Source of the DNA: Sphingobacteriales bacterium 44-61
Lineage (GTDB): Bacteria; Bacteroidota; Bacteroidia; Chitinophagales; Chitinophagaceae
Direction of reading: 5' to 3'
Length of the DNA stretch: 64,000 bases
Assembly (NCBI GenBank): GCA_001898405.1
Contig: MKTW01000010.1
Coordinates: 1 to 64,000 of the forward strand
The position numbers were made by a program, and so were the translations under genes. Shown here in pieces: positions 54,525 through 63,086 of the stretch (its first letter is position 1; each line of letters starts with the position of its first letter). Under the pieces are notes generated by a model. That model was not told the DNA's origin, did not search any database, and saw only the letters and a list, made by a program, of their open reading frames with translations.

Positions 54525-56222
54525 ATGAGATCATACCGGAACAGATGGAACATATTGACCGCTCTGCTGCTGATTAGCCTTCCTTCTTTTAGTCAGCAGG
54601 CCGATGCATTGAGCTTATCCCGGAAAGTGGCAGATAAGATCATTGCTGACACAAGGTTTGAATGGAAATGGGTGCTGCAAAAAGAGGAGCTGGGTATGCA
54701 GGTGATAGATTTCCGGTTCTTATCCCTAAAGGAAAAGGAAAATGCTTATGCGTTGAGGAAAATGGAAGTGAAAAAGGATACAATCATAAGGTTTGGCATT
54801 ACCGCTGCAGGAAATATAAAGGTCTGGATAAATAAAAAGCTTGCCTGGCAGCAACAGGAAGGGGCGTCACTTAATCCTGTTGAGGAGGCTTACAATAGGT
54901 TCCGGTTTGATCATTATTTTACTGTGCCATTAAAGAAAGGCATCAGTGAATTATTGATTGCTTATGAAAACAGTGCCGCCAATCCTGTAATTTTCTTAAG
55001 GCCTGTAACAATGGCCGGCGACCTTGAGCCATCTGTTGCTCCTCTGGTACAATGGACATACGCTGGCCCCTTCGGGCAGCAGGGCAATACGCCTCTGCAA
55101 TCCATTCAGCCCTACTATAAAAACGATGGAAAGATCCTTAACTGGCAAACAGCCCCACAACGGTTTCTGCCGGAATTGGTCATAGACAGCCAGGCAGCTT
55201 ACCAGCGTGATCCATATGCTGACTGGCAATATTCACATGGTACTATGGTTTGGAGCATACTGGCACTGGAAAAGGAAACCAAAAACAACCGTTACCTCCC
55301 TTTTGTAAAAAAATATGCCGGCTTTATACTGGATAATTATGACTATATAAAATGGCAATATGATTCTTTATATGCATGGCGTGGCAGTTATCACCGCATC
55401 TTCCGCCGCACTATGCTGGATGATGCAGGGGCGCCGGCACTTTCTTTTGCAGGGTTGTATGTAGATGAAAAGGATGAAGCGATCGGTAAATTCCTGGAGC
55501 CTTTGCTTGACTATGTTTCTACTAAGCAAGTACGATTGCAAGACAGTACCTTCTGCCGCCCTGAACCTGAAGAGTTCACCGTATGGGCCGATGACCTGTT
55601 TATGAGCGTACCCTTTTTAATACGGATGGCGAAAGCAACCGGAGAAAAAAAATATATGGAAGATGCCGTGCGCCAGGTGATACAATTCCGGAAATATTTA
55701 TTGAACCCTCAAACAGGTTTATATAAACATGGCTGGTTCAGCAGGACCGGCCAGCAATCCGTAGCCTATTGGGGCCGGGCTAATGGCTGGGTAGTTTGGG
55801 CTACAGCAGAATTGCTGGACTGGCTACCCACCAATCATCCTGCGTATAAAAAAATACTGGAAGCGTTCCGCCAGCATATCACCAGCCTGGTGAAATACCA
55901 GGACAGTGATGGTTTCTGGCACCAGGTGTTGACACGCCCTGAGTCATATAAAGAAACATCCTGCACTGCCATGTTTGCATTGGCAATGGCCAGGGGTGTG
56001 AGGAAAGGCTGGCTCAATAAATCATTCAAACAACCTGCCCTGAAAGCGTGGAGTGCTGTAGCAGGAAAGATTGATGCAAATGGTGTAGTGCATGGCATCT
56101 GCCGTGGTACCGAGATCGGCTTCGATGAGCAATTTTATTTTGACCGTAAAACGATCGATAACGATCCGCGTGGATTAGGTGCTGTGATCACTGCAGGTTT
56201 AGAAATAGCAAAACTTCCTTAA
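54525..56222 (+). CDS. GH105-like unsaturated uronyl hydrolase with N-terminal beta-sandwich
   Basis: A 565-residue secreted enzyme; signal peptide about 1-24. The C-terminal part (about 225-565) is the alpha/alpha-barrel of GH105/GH88, which removes the unsaturated uronate left by polysaccharide lyases. Landmarks are the catalytic-aspartate segment WADDLFMSVPFL (353-364), YWGRANGWVVWA and YQDSDGFWHQVLTRPE (about 462-477), with KETSCTAMFALAMARG after it. GH105 enzymes usually have 350-400 residues; the extra N-terminal 190 residues look like a carbohydrate-binding beta-sandwich (NIKVWINKKLAWQQ, KKGISELLIAYENS). A similar module ends the GH20-like protein downstream. It is the third gene of the operon. 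Confidence 0.87.
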   Translation: MRSYRNRWNILTALLLISLPSFSQQADALSLSRKVADKIIADTRFEWKWVLQKEELGMQVIDFRFLSLKEKENAYALRKMEVKKDTIIRFGITAAGNIKVWINKKLAWQQQEGASLNPVEEAYNRFRFDHYFTVPLKKGISELLIAYENSAANPVIFLRPVTMAGDLEPSVAPLVQWTYAGPFGQQGNTPLQSIQPYYKNDGKILNWQTAPQRFLPELVIDSQAAYQRDPYADWQYSHGTMVWSILALEKETKNNRYLPFVKKYAGFILDNYDYIKWQYDSLYAWRGSYHRIFRRTMLDDAGAPALSFAGLYVDEKDEAIGKFLEPLLDYVSTKQVRLQDSTFCRPEPEEFTVWADDLFMSVPFLIRMAKATGEKKYMEDAVRQVIQFRKYLLNPQTGLYKHGWFSRTGQQSVAYWGRANGWVVWATAELLDWLPTNHPAYKKILEAFRQHITSLVKYQDSDGFWHQVLTRPESYKETSCTAMFALAMARGVRKGWLNKSFKQPALKAWSAVAGKIDANGVVHGICRGTEIGFDEQFYFDRKTIDNDPRGLGAVITAGLEIAKLP

Positions 56223-56240
56223 TCTGATCAAACGATTTAT

Positions 56241-59084
56241 TTGAAGTATTCTTTCATATGTATGCTGGCTGGGTTATTCTTCCTGGGTTCCTGCAATAAA
56301 AGCGGACAGGGAAAGAATTTCCTTTTTGATATGGGAGCCGATGGATCACCTGTTGCAAACGGATATACACGCATCACGAATGCAATGCCGTATGATGCTT
56401 CGAAGGGCTATGGCTGGCTGCATGCCCCCTCCGGTGCTTTTGAAGTATTGAATGAAAAACTGCATGACCCTTCTTTACGCTCAGGTGTTTTGGGCAAAGA
56501 CAGCCTGGTTTACAGGGTTGATCTGCCTGATGATGATTATTACCTTACACTTAGCGTGGGTAATAAGGATAGCATACCCATGAGTATGCTTGTTACGGTC
56601 AATGGTGAACAATTTCCTGATACCATCAATGCTCCCTGGTACCGGCTTGCTTATAAAACAGTCAGGCATAAGGTTTCTGTAAAAGATGGAAATGTAGTGA
56701 TCAATATACGGGGTATAGGAACAGAAGTGGGGTTGTATGCTGTTGAATTGAGACCCGTATTTTCCAGCCCATCTATCCGTTTTAATAACGAATTGGAAGA
56801 AGATACTTCTGCAGTGAGTGCATTCCGCTCAACACTATTGGAGAAATTGAAGAAGGATACTGCCGATATTACTTTGCTGAACCGCCTGAACATTATTGAT
56901 AAGTATCTGCTTGCCTGTTACTATTTTGATGGCGGCGGCTGGTTATGGGCAACAAGGCAAACAGGTCTGAGCCTGATCTACCGCATGTATGCAGCAGCAG
57001 ATCTGCTGGAGCAAGTGATCGCAGACCCAACAGATCCATTGTATAACCGGGCAAGTTATCTTCTTGCCAGGATCTACTACTGGCTTGACCAGGAAGATAA
57101 TAATCCGGCACATGAAAAAATGGCGCGTGCATATTTCACCACCCTGCAAAAAGCATATCCCGGAAATGAGATCATCAGCATGTACCTGGGAAAGAAAATA
57201 AAGAATGAAGAGTTGCCGGTTGCTACGCAGCAAGGTGCTCCTTTGTGGGCCGTCTATCAGCAGGAAGCCATGCATCGCATGCTGAAGGTGATCCATTGGT
57301 GGGTAACGCAAAAACAAACTGCCAATGGTGAATTAGGCGGCAAGTATGGCGATGATGTGGAGATACTTCGCTGGTGGTTGCCTGCTGTTCTCGGGGCAGA
57401 TGATAGCCTGGCGAAACTGGGTTATATGCGACTGGCTGATGGTGTATGGAACAGCGGACTGCTCGAGCGCGGCTTTGCAAAAAAAGTGGATGATGTGGAG
57501 CATTCAGCAGAATTATTCCGTGACACACATCCGGGTATGTTCCTTGTCAATTACGGGGACCCTGAATATGTGGAAAGATGCATGATCAGTATGCAGAATT
57601 TTGCTGATGTATGGACGGGCATTACTTCTCTTGGTCATCGTCATTTCAGATCGTATTATCTTTCTGCAACGGAAGTGGTGCCGCAATTCCCATATGGTGT
57701 GGATGTGGCCCTGAATGCAAGAGCTTTATTACCTGGATTGTGGGCAGCATGGTATAATGAAAATCCTTCCATTGTTCAGCAGTTCGGCGAATGGTGCAAA
57801 GCATGGATAGCTGATGCGGCAAGAACGGACAATGGCAAACCTGTCGGCGTATTGCCTTCTGCTATTGGATATGCGGGCGACAGGGTGGGAGGCGACAGCA
57901 AAAAATGGTATAGCCCCGATCTCACTTATGACTATTATGACTGGGACCATCTCGGCCACGTGAATGAACTGCAATATCATTTGATGGGTATGTATGCCAT
58001 TACACAAAATGCCTTCTACCTGCGTACGGTTAATTTCTATAATGAGCTTATCAATAAAGCAAGGCGGGAGAAAGAATATCAGGAGGCTGCACAGCCTGGC
58101 AGTTTTGCCTGGGTGAAACAGCAATTGCTTTCCGGTGGATCAGACCATGATCCCGGCACTAATCCTATGGGTAAAGTATTTGCCATGGCCAAGCAACTTA
58201 CCCGGAACAACCAGTATGATTCATTGGTGCAATGGTATGGTCAGCCTTATAACCAGTACTCCATAAGCTATAACGATACGATCCTGGAAAACGGGTTGCA
58301 AAAAATATTGGAAACCCTTCGATATAATTTTCCCCTGCTTACCAGCGAAGTAAAATTCACCGACAGGGTGTATATACCCGGCAGTAATATACTGATGGGC
58401 ATGTATACCGGGCATTTCGGGGCAGGCTATGAATACCCATCTTTGATCACTTCATGGAAAAATACCGGTAAGGATGTTGCTATTCTTGTGAAGGGAGGAA
58501 ATGAACAGACAATACTTGCGTCGCTCTATAATTTTGGTAATGAAAAAACAATAGGACTGCGCACCTGGCAATTGCAACCCGGTTTGTATAAGCTGCGCTC
58601 AGGTATTGACCGCAATAATGATGGAATTGCAGATGAAAGCCTGGCCGATACTACTATTGAGCTGAAGGAAAGAGTGAATGACATATCACTGAATCTGCCA
58701 GCCGGTAAGCTTTTGATCGTATCGGTGGAGCAATTGAAAACTTATTCCACCGGTAAATCAGCAAAGCCTGATCTTGCACTTGCAGCAAGGGATATCACTT
58801 TTGTGAAAAATGCCGGAGAAGAAGTGGATGTTCAGGCCGTTATACACAATATCGGAAACCTGGCTGTCCGCAATTGCAAGGTCATGTTAGCAATTGACGG
58901 GCAGGTAAAAGATAGTCTGAGTATACCTCTGCTGGAAGCGCCGAATGACCTGAAACCGCGTTCGAAGCAAGTGATTTTCAGGTTGAAACCATCAGCAGGC
59001 TTACATATGTTAACAATCAGTGCATCGTGCGGCCAGGCAGAGATCACCACCTTAAACAATTCGGTGTCGGTTAAAATGCAGTAG
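56241..59084 (+). CDS. Uncharacterised 947-residue lipoprotein (beta-sandwich, alpha-toroid, CARDB)
   Basis: A large predicted lipoprotein. The start is the TTG at 56241, which gives MKYSFICMLAGLFFLGSC with the lipobox LGSC; the first ATG (56262) would destroy the signal. Domains: a malectin-like beta-sandwich (about 27-165; FLFDMGADGSPVANGYT, SKGYGWLHAPSG); a helical toroid-like region (about 180-720) with WWVTQKQTANGELGGKYGDD and YDYYDWDHLGHVNELQYH; a beta-rich part; and a CARDB domain (about 840-947; DLALAARDITFVKNAGEEVD). Similar malectin-like modules occur in pectin-acting enzymes. The residues GGKYGDDVEILRWW, HRHFRSYYLSATEV and DWDH could form an active site. I do not know the family; a surface lyase or glycosidase of the locus is the best inference. 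It is fourth in the operon. Confidence 0.7.
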   Translation: MKYSFICMLAGLFFLGSCNKSGQGKNFLFDMGADGSPVANGYTRITNAMPYDASKGYGWLHAPSGAFEVLNEKLHDPSLRSGVLGKDSLVYRVDLPDDDYYLTLSVGNKDSIPMSMLVTVNGEQFPDTINAPWYRLAYKTVRHKVSVKDGNVVINIRGIGTEVGLYAVELRPVFSSPSIRFNNELEEDTSAVSAFRSTLLEKLKKDTADITLLNRLNIIDKYLLACYYFDGGGWLWATRQTGLSLIYRMYAAADLLEQVIADPTDPLYNRASYLLARIYYWLDQEDNNPAHEKMARAYFTTLQKAYPGNEIISMYLGKKIKNEELPVATQQGAPLWAVYQQEAMHRMLKVIHWWVTQKQTANGELGGKYGDDVEILRWWLPAVLGADDSLAKLGYMRLADGVWNSGLLERGFAKKVDDVEHSAELFRDTHPGMFLVNYGDPEYVERCMISMQNFADVWTGITSLGHRHFRSYYLSATEVVPQFPYGVDVALNARALLPGLWAAWYNENPSIVQQFGEWCKAWIADAARTDNGKPVGVLPSAIGYAGDRVGGDSKKWYSPDLTYDYYDWDHLGHVNELQYHLMGMYAITQNAFYLRTVNFYNELINKARREKEYQEAAQPGSFAWVKQQLLSGGSDHDPGTNPMGKVFAMAKQLTRNNQYDSLVQWYGQPYNQYSISYNDTILENGLQKILETLRYNFPLLTSEVKFTDRVYIPGSNILMGMYTGHFGAGYEYPSLITSWKNTGKDVAILVKGGNEQTILASLYNFGNEKTIGLRTWQLQPGLYKLRSGIDRNNDGIADESLADTTIELKERVNDISLNLPAGKLLIVSVEQLKTYSTGKSAKPDLALAARDITFVKNAGEEVDVQAVIHNIGNLAVRNCKVMLAIDGQVKDSLSIPLLEAPNDLKPRSKQVIFRLKPSAGLHMLTISASCGQAEITTLNNSVSVKMQ

Positions 59085-59126
59085 CAGTGAGGAAAGTGTC
59101 GATTTCTTTATAAAAAATTTAGAGAT

Positions 59127-59162
59127 TTCCGGGTACGTTACCGGAAATTAATCCTATATTAG
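59127..59162 (+). promoter_or_regulatory. LacI-type operator and -7 element before the GH20-like gene
   Basis: TTCCGGGTACGTTACCGGAA (59127-59146) is a palindrome at 16 of 20 positions with a central CG, the form of LacI-family operators. It is followed after 6 bp by CCTAT (59153-59157), part of TATATTAG, as at 52009. It lies in the 188-bp gap between the 947-residue lipoprotein gene and the GH20-like gene, so a second promoter probably starts here. Confidence 0.65.
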
Positions 59163-59182
59163 TGTTGTATAACGATTGGATC

Positions 59183-59233
59183 CTGGAAAATGCCCTGATT
59201 CGTTTTGTTGCAGATGTTCGTGGTATTTTCCAG
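59183..59233 (+). promoter_or_regulatory. Leader hairpin before the GH20-like gene
   Basis: CTGGAAAATGCC (59183-59194) pairs with GGTATTTTCCAG (59222-59233), with one G-T wobble, around a 27-nt loop. It lies between the proposed promoter and the start codon, about 40 bp before the ATG. No T-run follows, so it is not an intrinsic terminator; a role in RNA stability or control is inference. Confidence 0.4.
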
Positions 59234-59272
59234 ATTTGGATTCTTCTATTAGTTTAAAAGGCTTTGAAATAA

Positions 59273-61825
59273 ATGAGGACTATTAGTAGGAACTTCTTGC
59301 TGTTGATCATTGTGCTTTTTGCTGGCGCAAACTGCTGGTCGAACGACCTGCCGGTACTGCCTTATCCCCAACAGGTATCTTTATCTCCCCAAACCATTTC
59401 TTTTCCTGCCAGCTTGCGTTTCCAAAACCAGGGGCTTGATCAGGCTGCTGCAGAGCGGCTTAAAGAGAACTGGAACAAATTTGTTGCGGAAGAGAAAAGC
59501 AACAAATTGCCGCAAGCAGATATCACACTTGCACTTATTGGAAAAAACAAAAGAACCGATTCCCTTTTACAGGCCGAAGCTGGTGATCAGCTTGATAAGA
59601 TCGGGAAGGAAGGATATGTGCTGCTGGTGAATAAAAAGCAACGGTTGATCGCTGCTAATACGGAAACCGGCCTTTTTTATGGTTTGCAAACATTGAAACA
59701 ACTCACCAGGAGCAAATGGAATACAGCTTTATCTATTACTGACTGGCCTTCTTTTGAACACCGCGTGATATATGATGATATCAGCCGTGGCCCTATCCCC
59801 ACTGTTGATTATATAAAGAAACAGATTGAAAGAATGGCTGAGCTGAAGATCAACTACCTTTCTTTCTATATCGAACATGTGGTCCAGCCTCTGTCTCATC
59901 CTGATTTTGCTCCAGCTAATGGCAAACTCACCATTCCACAGATAAAAGAATTATCTGCATATGCTGCCAGGTACCAGATGCAGTTGATCGGCAGTTTCCA
60001 ATCATTCGGACATTTTGAAAAGATCCTCGCACTGCCTCAATACAAATCAATGGGTGAGACCTCTACATTGATCTCACCGCTTGATCCAAAAGCAAGAAAA
60101 TTCCTGGCAGATGTGATCGGTGAATTGTGTGATGCATTCAGCGCACCTTATTTTAATGTAAACTGTGATGAAACTTTTGACCTGGGAAAAGGCAGGTCAA
60201 AGCCTTATATTGACAGTATCGGTCAGGCCCGGTTTTATGCTGACCACCTGAAATTCCTTTATGATGTGGTTAAAAGCCATGGGAAGCGGATGATGATGTG
60301 GGGCGATATCGCTTTGCAGCATGAAGAAGTGCTGGACATGCTGCCCAAAGACGTGATCTATCTCACCTGGGAATATGGCGACAAAAAAAGTTTTGATCCA
60401 TGGATCAAGCCTTTCACAGAGCGTGGACTGGAATTCATGGTTTGCCCCGGCATACTCAATTCTTACCGTATGTTTCCGGATATGGCAATGGCTAAAGCAA
60501 ATATCAAAGGGTTTCTGGAACAGGGTAAGCTGAATGGCTCTACAGGCGCATTTACTACTATCTGGGACGACGGCGGCACTTATCTTTTTGCAGGCGACTG
60601 GTATGGTGTGTATGTAGCAGCAGAAAAAAGCTGGAATGTAAGCACATCTTACGAAAATAGTTTTGATCAACGCTTCTCCCTTGCTGCCTATAACAGCAAA
60701 GACGATAATTATGTAAAGGCCCTGTTCAAGCTGATGGAGTTAAGAGGACTGGAACTTACCTATAACCTGAATGATCAGCTCTGGTATCAGAAAATACTGC
60801 CCGATAGTGGCAAGCAACTTATCCTCAACAATTCATCTACTGCAAAAGCGACTGAAATATTAAATGCAGCTACTGCTTACGTTAATGCAGCTAAAGGCAG
60901 CAGAAACCTGTCTGATATTGATGCATTGAAATATGCAATAGGTCAATATAAACTGATCATTGATACAAGAGTGGCCATCGCTGATATAGTAAAAAAATAT
61001 GCAGAAGCTGCTCTATCGGCTAATGCTGCTAAAATTAAAGGACTGTTGCAGGAAAGCATCGACGCGGCAAATGCCCTGCAAAAGCGATATGCGACGCATG
61101 CCGAATGGTTCCGTAAGTCCTGGTTGAGCGAAAACCAGTTGTACTGGCTCGATAAGACCATGGAGCCATATAATAAAAAGAGAAATGACCTGTTGCAACT
61201 GCAGCAGCAACTTACAGCAGCCCGCGCTGAAATTGCAAGTCACCATGCTATTCCGCCGGCATCTGCGCTCCGGTTGAACATTACCGTGAGCGACCGTTTT
61301 TATTTTAAGAACTGGATGGTCGGAGGCCCCTTTCCTTTAGCTGACAAAAGTGAATTGCCAGGATTCCTGTATTCTTCCAATAAAGAATATGATAAGCCAC
61401 CATCCCCTGGCGATTTTACTCATTACCTGGGAAAAACTTACCGCTGGCAGAAATATTCTTCAACTGAAGGAGGGATCATTGATCTGGATGCTAATTATAA
61501 AAACCCTGTTTCTGTATCAGGATATGCATACTGCCTGATCAATGCGGAGAAAGCTGTTAACGCCAATGCTTTTATTACGGTGAATGATGAAACTGAAGTG
61601 TATTGCAATGGTGTAAAAGTATTTTCAGGCACCGGACGCAGCTCCGGAGAAGAACAGCTCAACCTGCCTCTTAAAGGAGGTGTGAATCATGTACTGGTGA
61701 AAATAAGAAAGCAAAATGATCGGCCCTGGACTTTTACATTCAGACTGCAGGACGATCTTGCCATTACCAATCATAAACACAAGTATACACTGAATGCAAA
61801 AGATCAAACATTTGAGGCCGATTAA
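59273..61825 (+). CDS. GH20-like beta-N-acetylhexosaminidase
   Basis: An 850-residue secreted protein; signal peptide about 1-22. Residues 25-155 form the GH20b-type N-terminal domain (LPVLPYPQQVSLS, then ANTETGLFYGLQTLKQL), followed by a TIM barrel (about 160-480) with ISRGPIPTVDYIKKQIERMA and the catalytic Asp-Glu pair D299-E300 in NVNCDETFDLG, where most GH20 enzymes have GGDE. A helical region (about 500-640) and a beta-sandwich (about 665-850; FITVNDETEVYCNGVKVF) follow. The fit to GH20 is good but not exact, so other substrates with beta-linked GlcNAc or GalNAc, or related sugars, are possible. The end overlaps the next gene by 32 bp. Confidence 0.82.
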   Translation: MRTISRNFLLLIIVLFAGANCWSNDLPVLPYPQQVSLSPQTISFPASLRFQNQGLDQAAAERLKENWNKFVAEEKSNKLPQADITLALIGKNKRTDSLLQAEAGDQLDKIGKEGYVLLVNKKQRLIAANTETGLFYGLQTLKQLTRSKWNTALSITDWPSFEHRVIYDDISRGPIPTVDYIKKQIERMAELKINYLSFYIEHVVQPLSHPDFAPANGKLTIPQIKELSAYAARYQMQLIGSFQSFGHFEKILALPQYKSMGETSTLISPLDPKARKFLADVIGELCDAFSAPYFNVNCDETFDLGKGRSKPYIDSIGQARFYADHLKFLYDVVKSHGKRMMMWGDIALQHEEVLDMLPKDVIYLTWEYGDKKSFDPWIKPFTERGLEFMVCPGILNSYRMFPDMAMAKANIKGFLEQGKLNGSTGAFTTIWDDGGTYLFAGDWYGVYVAAEKSWNVSTSYENSFDQRFSLAAYNSKDDNYVKALFKLMELRGLELTYNLNDQLWYQKILPDSGKQLILNNSSTAKATEILNAATAYVNAAKGSRNLSDIDALKYAIGQYKLIIDTRVAIADIVKKYAEAALSANAAKIKGLLQESIDAANALQKRYATHAEWFRKSWLSENQLYWLDKTMEPYNKKRNDLLQLQQQLTAARAEIASHHAIPPASALRLNITVSDRFYFKNWMVGGPFPLADKSELPGFLYSSNKEYDKPPSPGDFTHYLGKTYRWQKYSSTEGGIIDLDANYKNPVSVSGYAYCLINAEKAVNANAFITVNDETEVYCNGVKVFSGTGRSSGEEQLNLPLKGGVNHVLVKIRKQNDRPWTFTFRLQDDLAITNHKHKYTLNAKDQTFEAD

Positions 61826-63065
61826 GAAAGCTGTTTGTGCTTTTTCCTTTTTGGCTCTTTCCCTGGGTGGAATGCAGGCGAATGCCCAACCCCAAAAGGA
61901 GGAAATAACCAAAGCCATTAATGAAACAGCCCGCTATGTGTCCGAAGTGATCCTCGACAAACAGGGCAAGTCGCGCTGCGACTATAACGTGACCGAAGGG
62001 AAATGGTATGAATATGAAGTACCCTGGCATACTGGCCAGGCTGTAAATGCATTGCTGGCTGCTTACAAAGCAACAGGCAATAAATCATACCTGGATGCTG
62101 CCAAACGTGGCGGTAATTTCTGGATCAGCATGGAAATAAAAGACCATCCCAAACTGAAGGGAATGGTGGATGCAAGGCATGGAGATGTGCTGGGTGAAGA
62201 CTTTATCGTATTTGCCACTGTTTCTGATGGAACACCGGGCATATATGAACTGTCCCGTGTAACCAAAGATCCGAAGTATGCGAAAGTAGCTACTAATGCC
62301 GCTTCCTGGATGCTGGCCAACATGTATTATCCTGAACAGGGAGTATGTTATGATAATATTGATGCAAAAACAGGCGAAGTGTTGAAAGAGTTCAGCCCTT
62401 TCTGGAAACAAAAAGCACAGAAAGACCAGGAGCTGTTTGATGTGTCACGCCCCAACACGGAAGGCTCTTTGTTCAAAGATGCGTATGAGTTTTCAGGCGA
62501 TAAAAAATTTAAAGATGCTTTCATCCTTTTATGTAATAGCCTGATCGAAAAGCAGGGTGAAGAAGGCGTATGGATGCGCTTCATGCCCAATTCAGCCGAA
62601 GCACATTCATTCCATCCCCGCTTTTCATTGTGGTATGCCGAATCGTTGATTGAAGCATTCAAACTTACCGGCGACAGGAAATACCTGGAGTCTGCAGCTA
62701 AAACAGCACGTGCATTTGCCAAAGCACAGCAAAAAGACGGGACCATCTTTTATGATAACTATACAAATGGGCAGAAGCCGGATAAAGGTTCTTCAACAGG
62801 ATCTGCAGTGGCATTGGCCGGTATCGTATGGATCGAATTGTCTAAAGAAGGATTCAAGGAGTTTGACCCCAATATCGAAAAATCTGCTACATGGATAATA
62901 AAGAACCGCTATGCCGAAGATCATCCTGATCCGAACCTGCGCGGCGCAGTACTGGAAACACGTACCCGTTCTAAGAAAGGAAAAATATGGCTGACCAACC
63001 GCGACATCGGAACCAGCTTTGCCTTGCGTTTCCTGGTGGATTACCGAAATTTTAAATTCAAATAA
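61794..63065 (+). CDS. Secreted (alpha/alpha)6-barrel protein, glucuronyl hydrolase/epimerase-like
   Basis: A 423-residue secreted protein; the signal peptide (about 1-32) ends ANAQ. The rest shows helix pairs of a six-hairpin toroid: VPWHTGQAVNALLAAYKATG (76-95), then SWMLANMYYPEQG and WYAESLIEAFKLTGDRKYLE, QKDGTIFYDNYTNG. The layout is shared by GH88/GH105, N-acylglucosamine 2-epimerases and glucuronyl C5-epimerases; no family-specific motif decides. The ATG at 61794 overlaps the GH20-like gene by 32 bp in another frame, so translation is probably coupled. The TonB receptor gene follows after 21 bp. Confidence 0.7.
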   Translation: MQKIKHLRPIKKAVCAFSFLALSLGGMQANAQPQKEEITKAINETARYVSEVILDKQGKSRCDYNVTEGKWYEYEVPWHTGQAVNALLAAYKATGNKSYLDAAKRGGNFWISMEIKDHPKLKGMVDARHGDVLGEDFIVFATVSDGTPGIYELSRVTKDPKYAKVATNAASWMLANMYYPEQGVCYDNIDAKTGEVLKEFSPFWKQKAQKDQELFDVSRPNTEGSLFKDAYEFSGDKKFKDAFILLCNSLIEKQGEEGVWMRFMPNSAEAHSFHPRFSLWYAESLIEAFKLTGDRKYLESAAKTARAFAKAQQKDGTIFYDNYTNGQKPDKGSSTGSAVALAGIVWIELSKEGFKEFDPNIEKSATWIIKNRYAEDHPDPNLRGAVLETRTRSKKGKIWLTNRDIGTSFALRFLVDYRNFKFK

Positions 63066-63086
63066 ACACATAAACGATTGCTTAAA

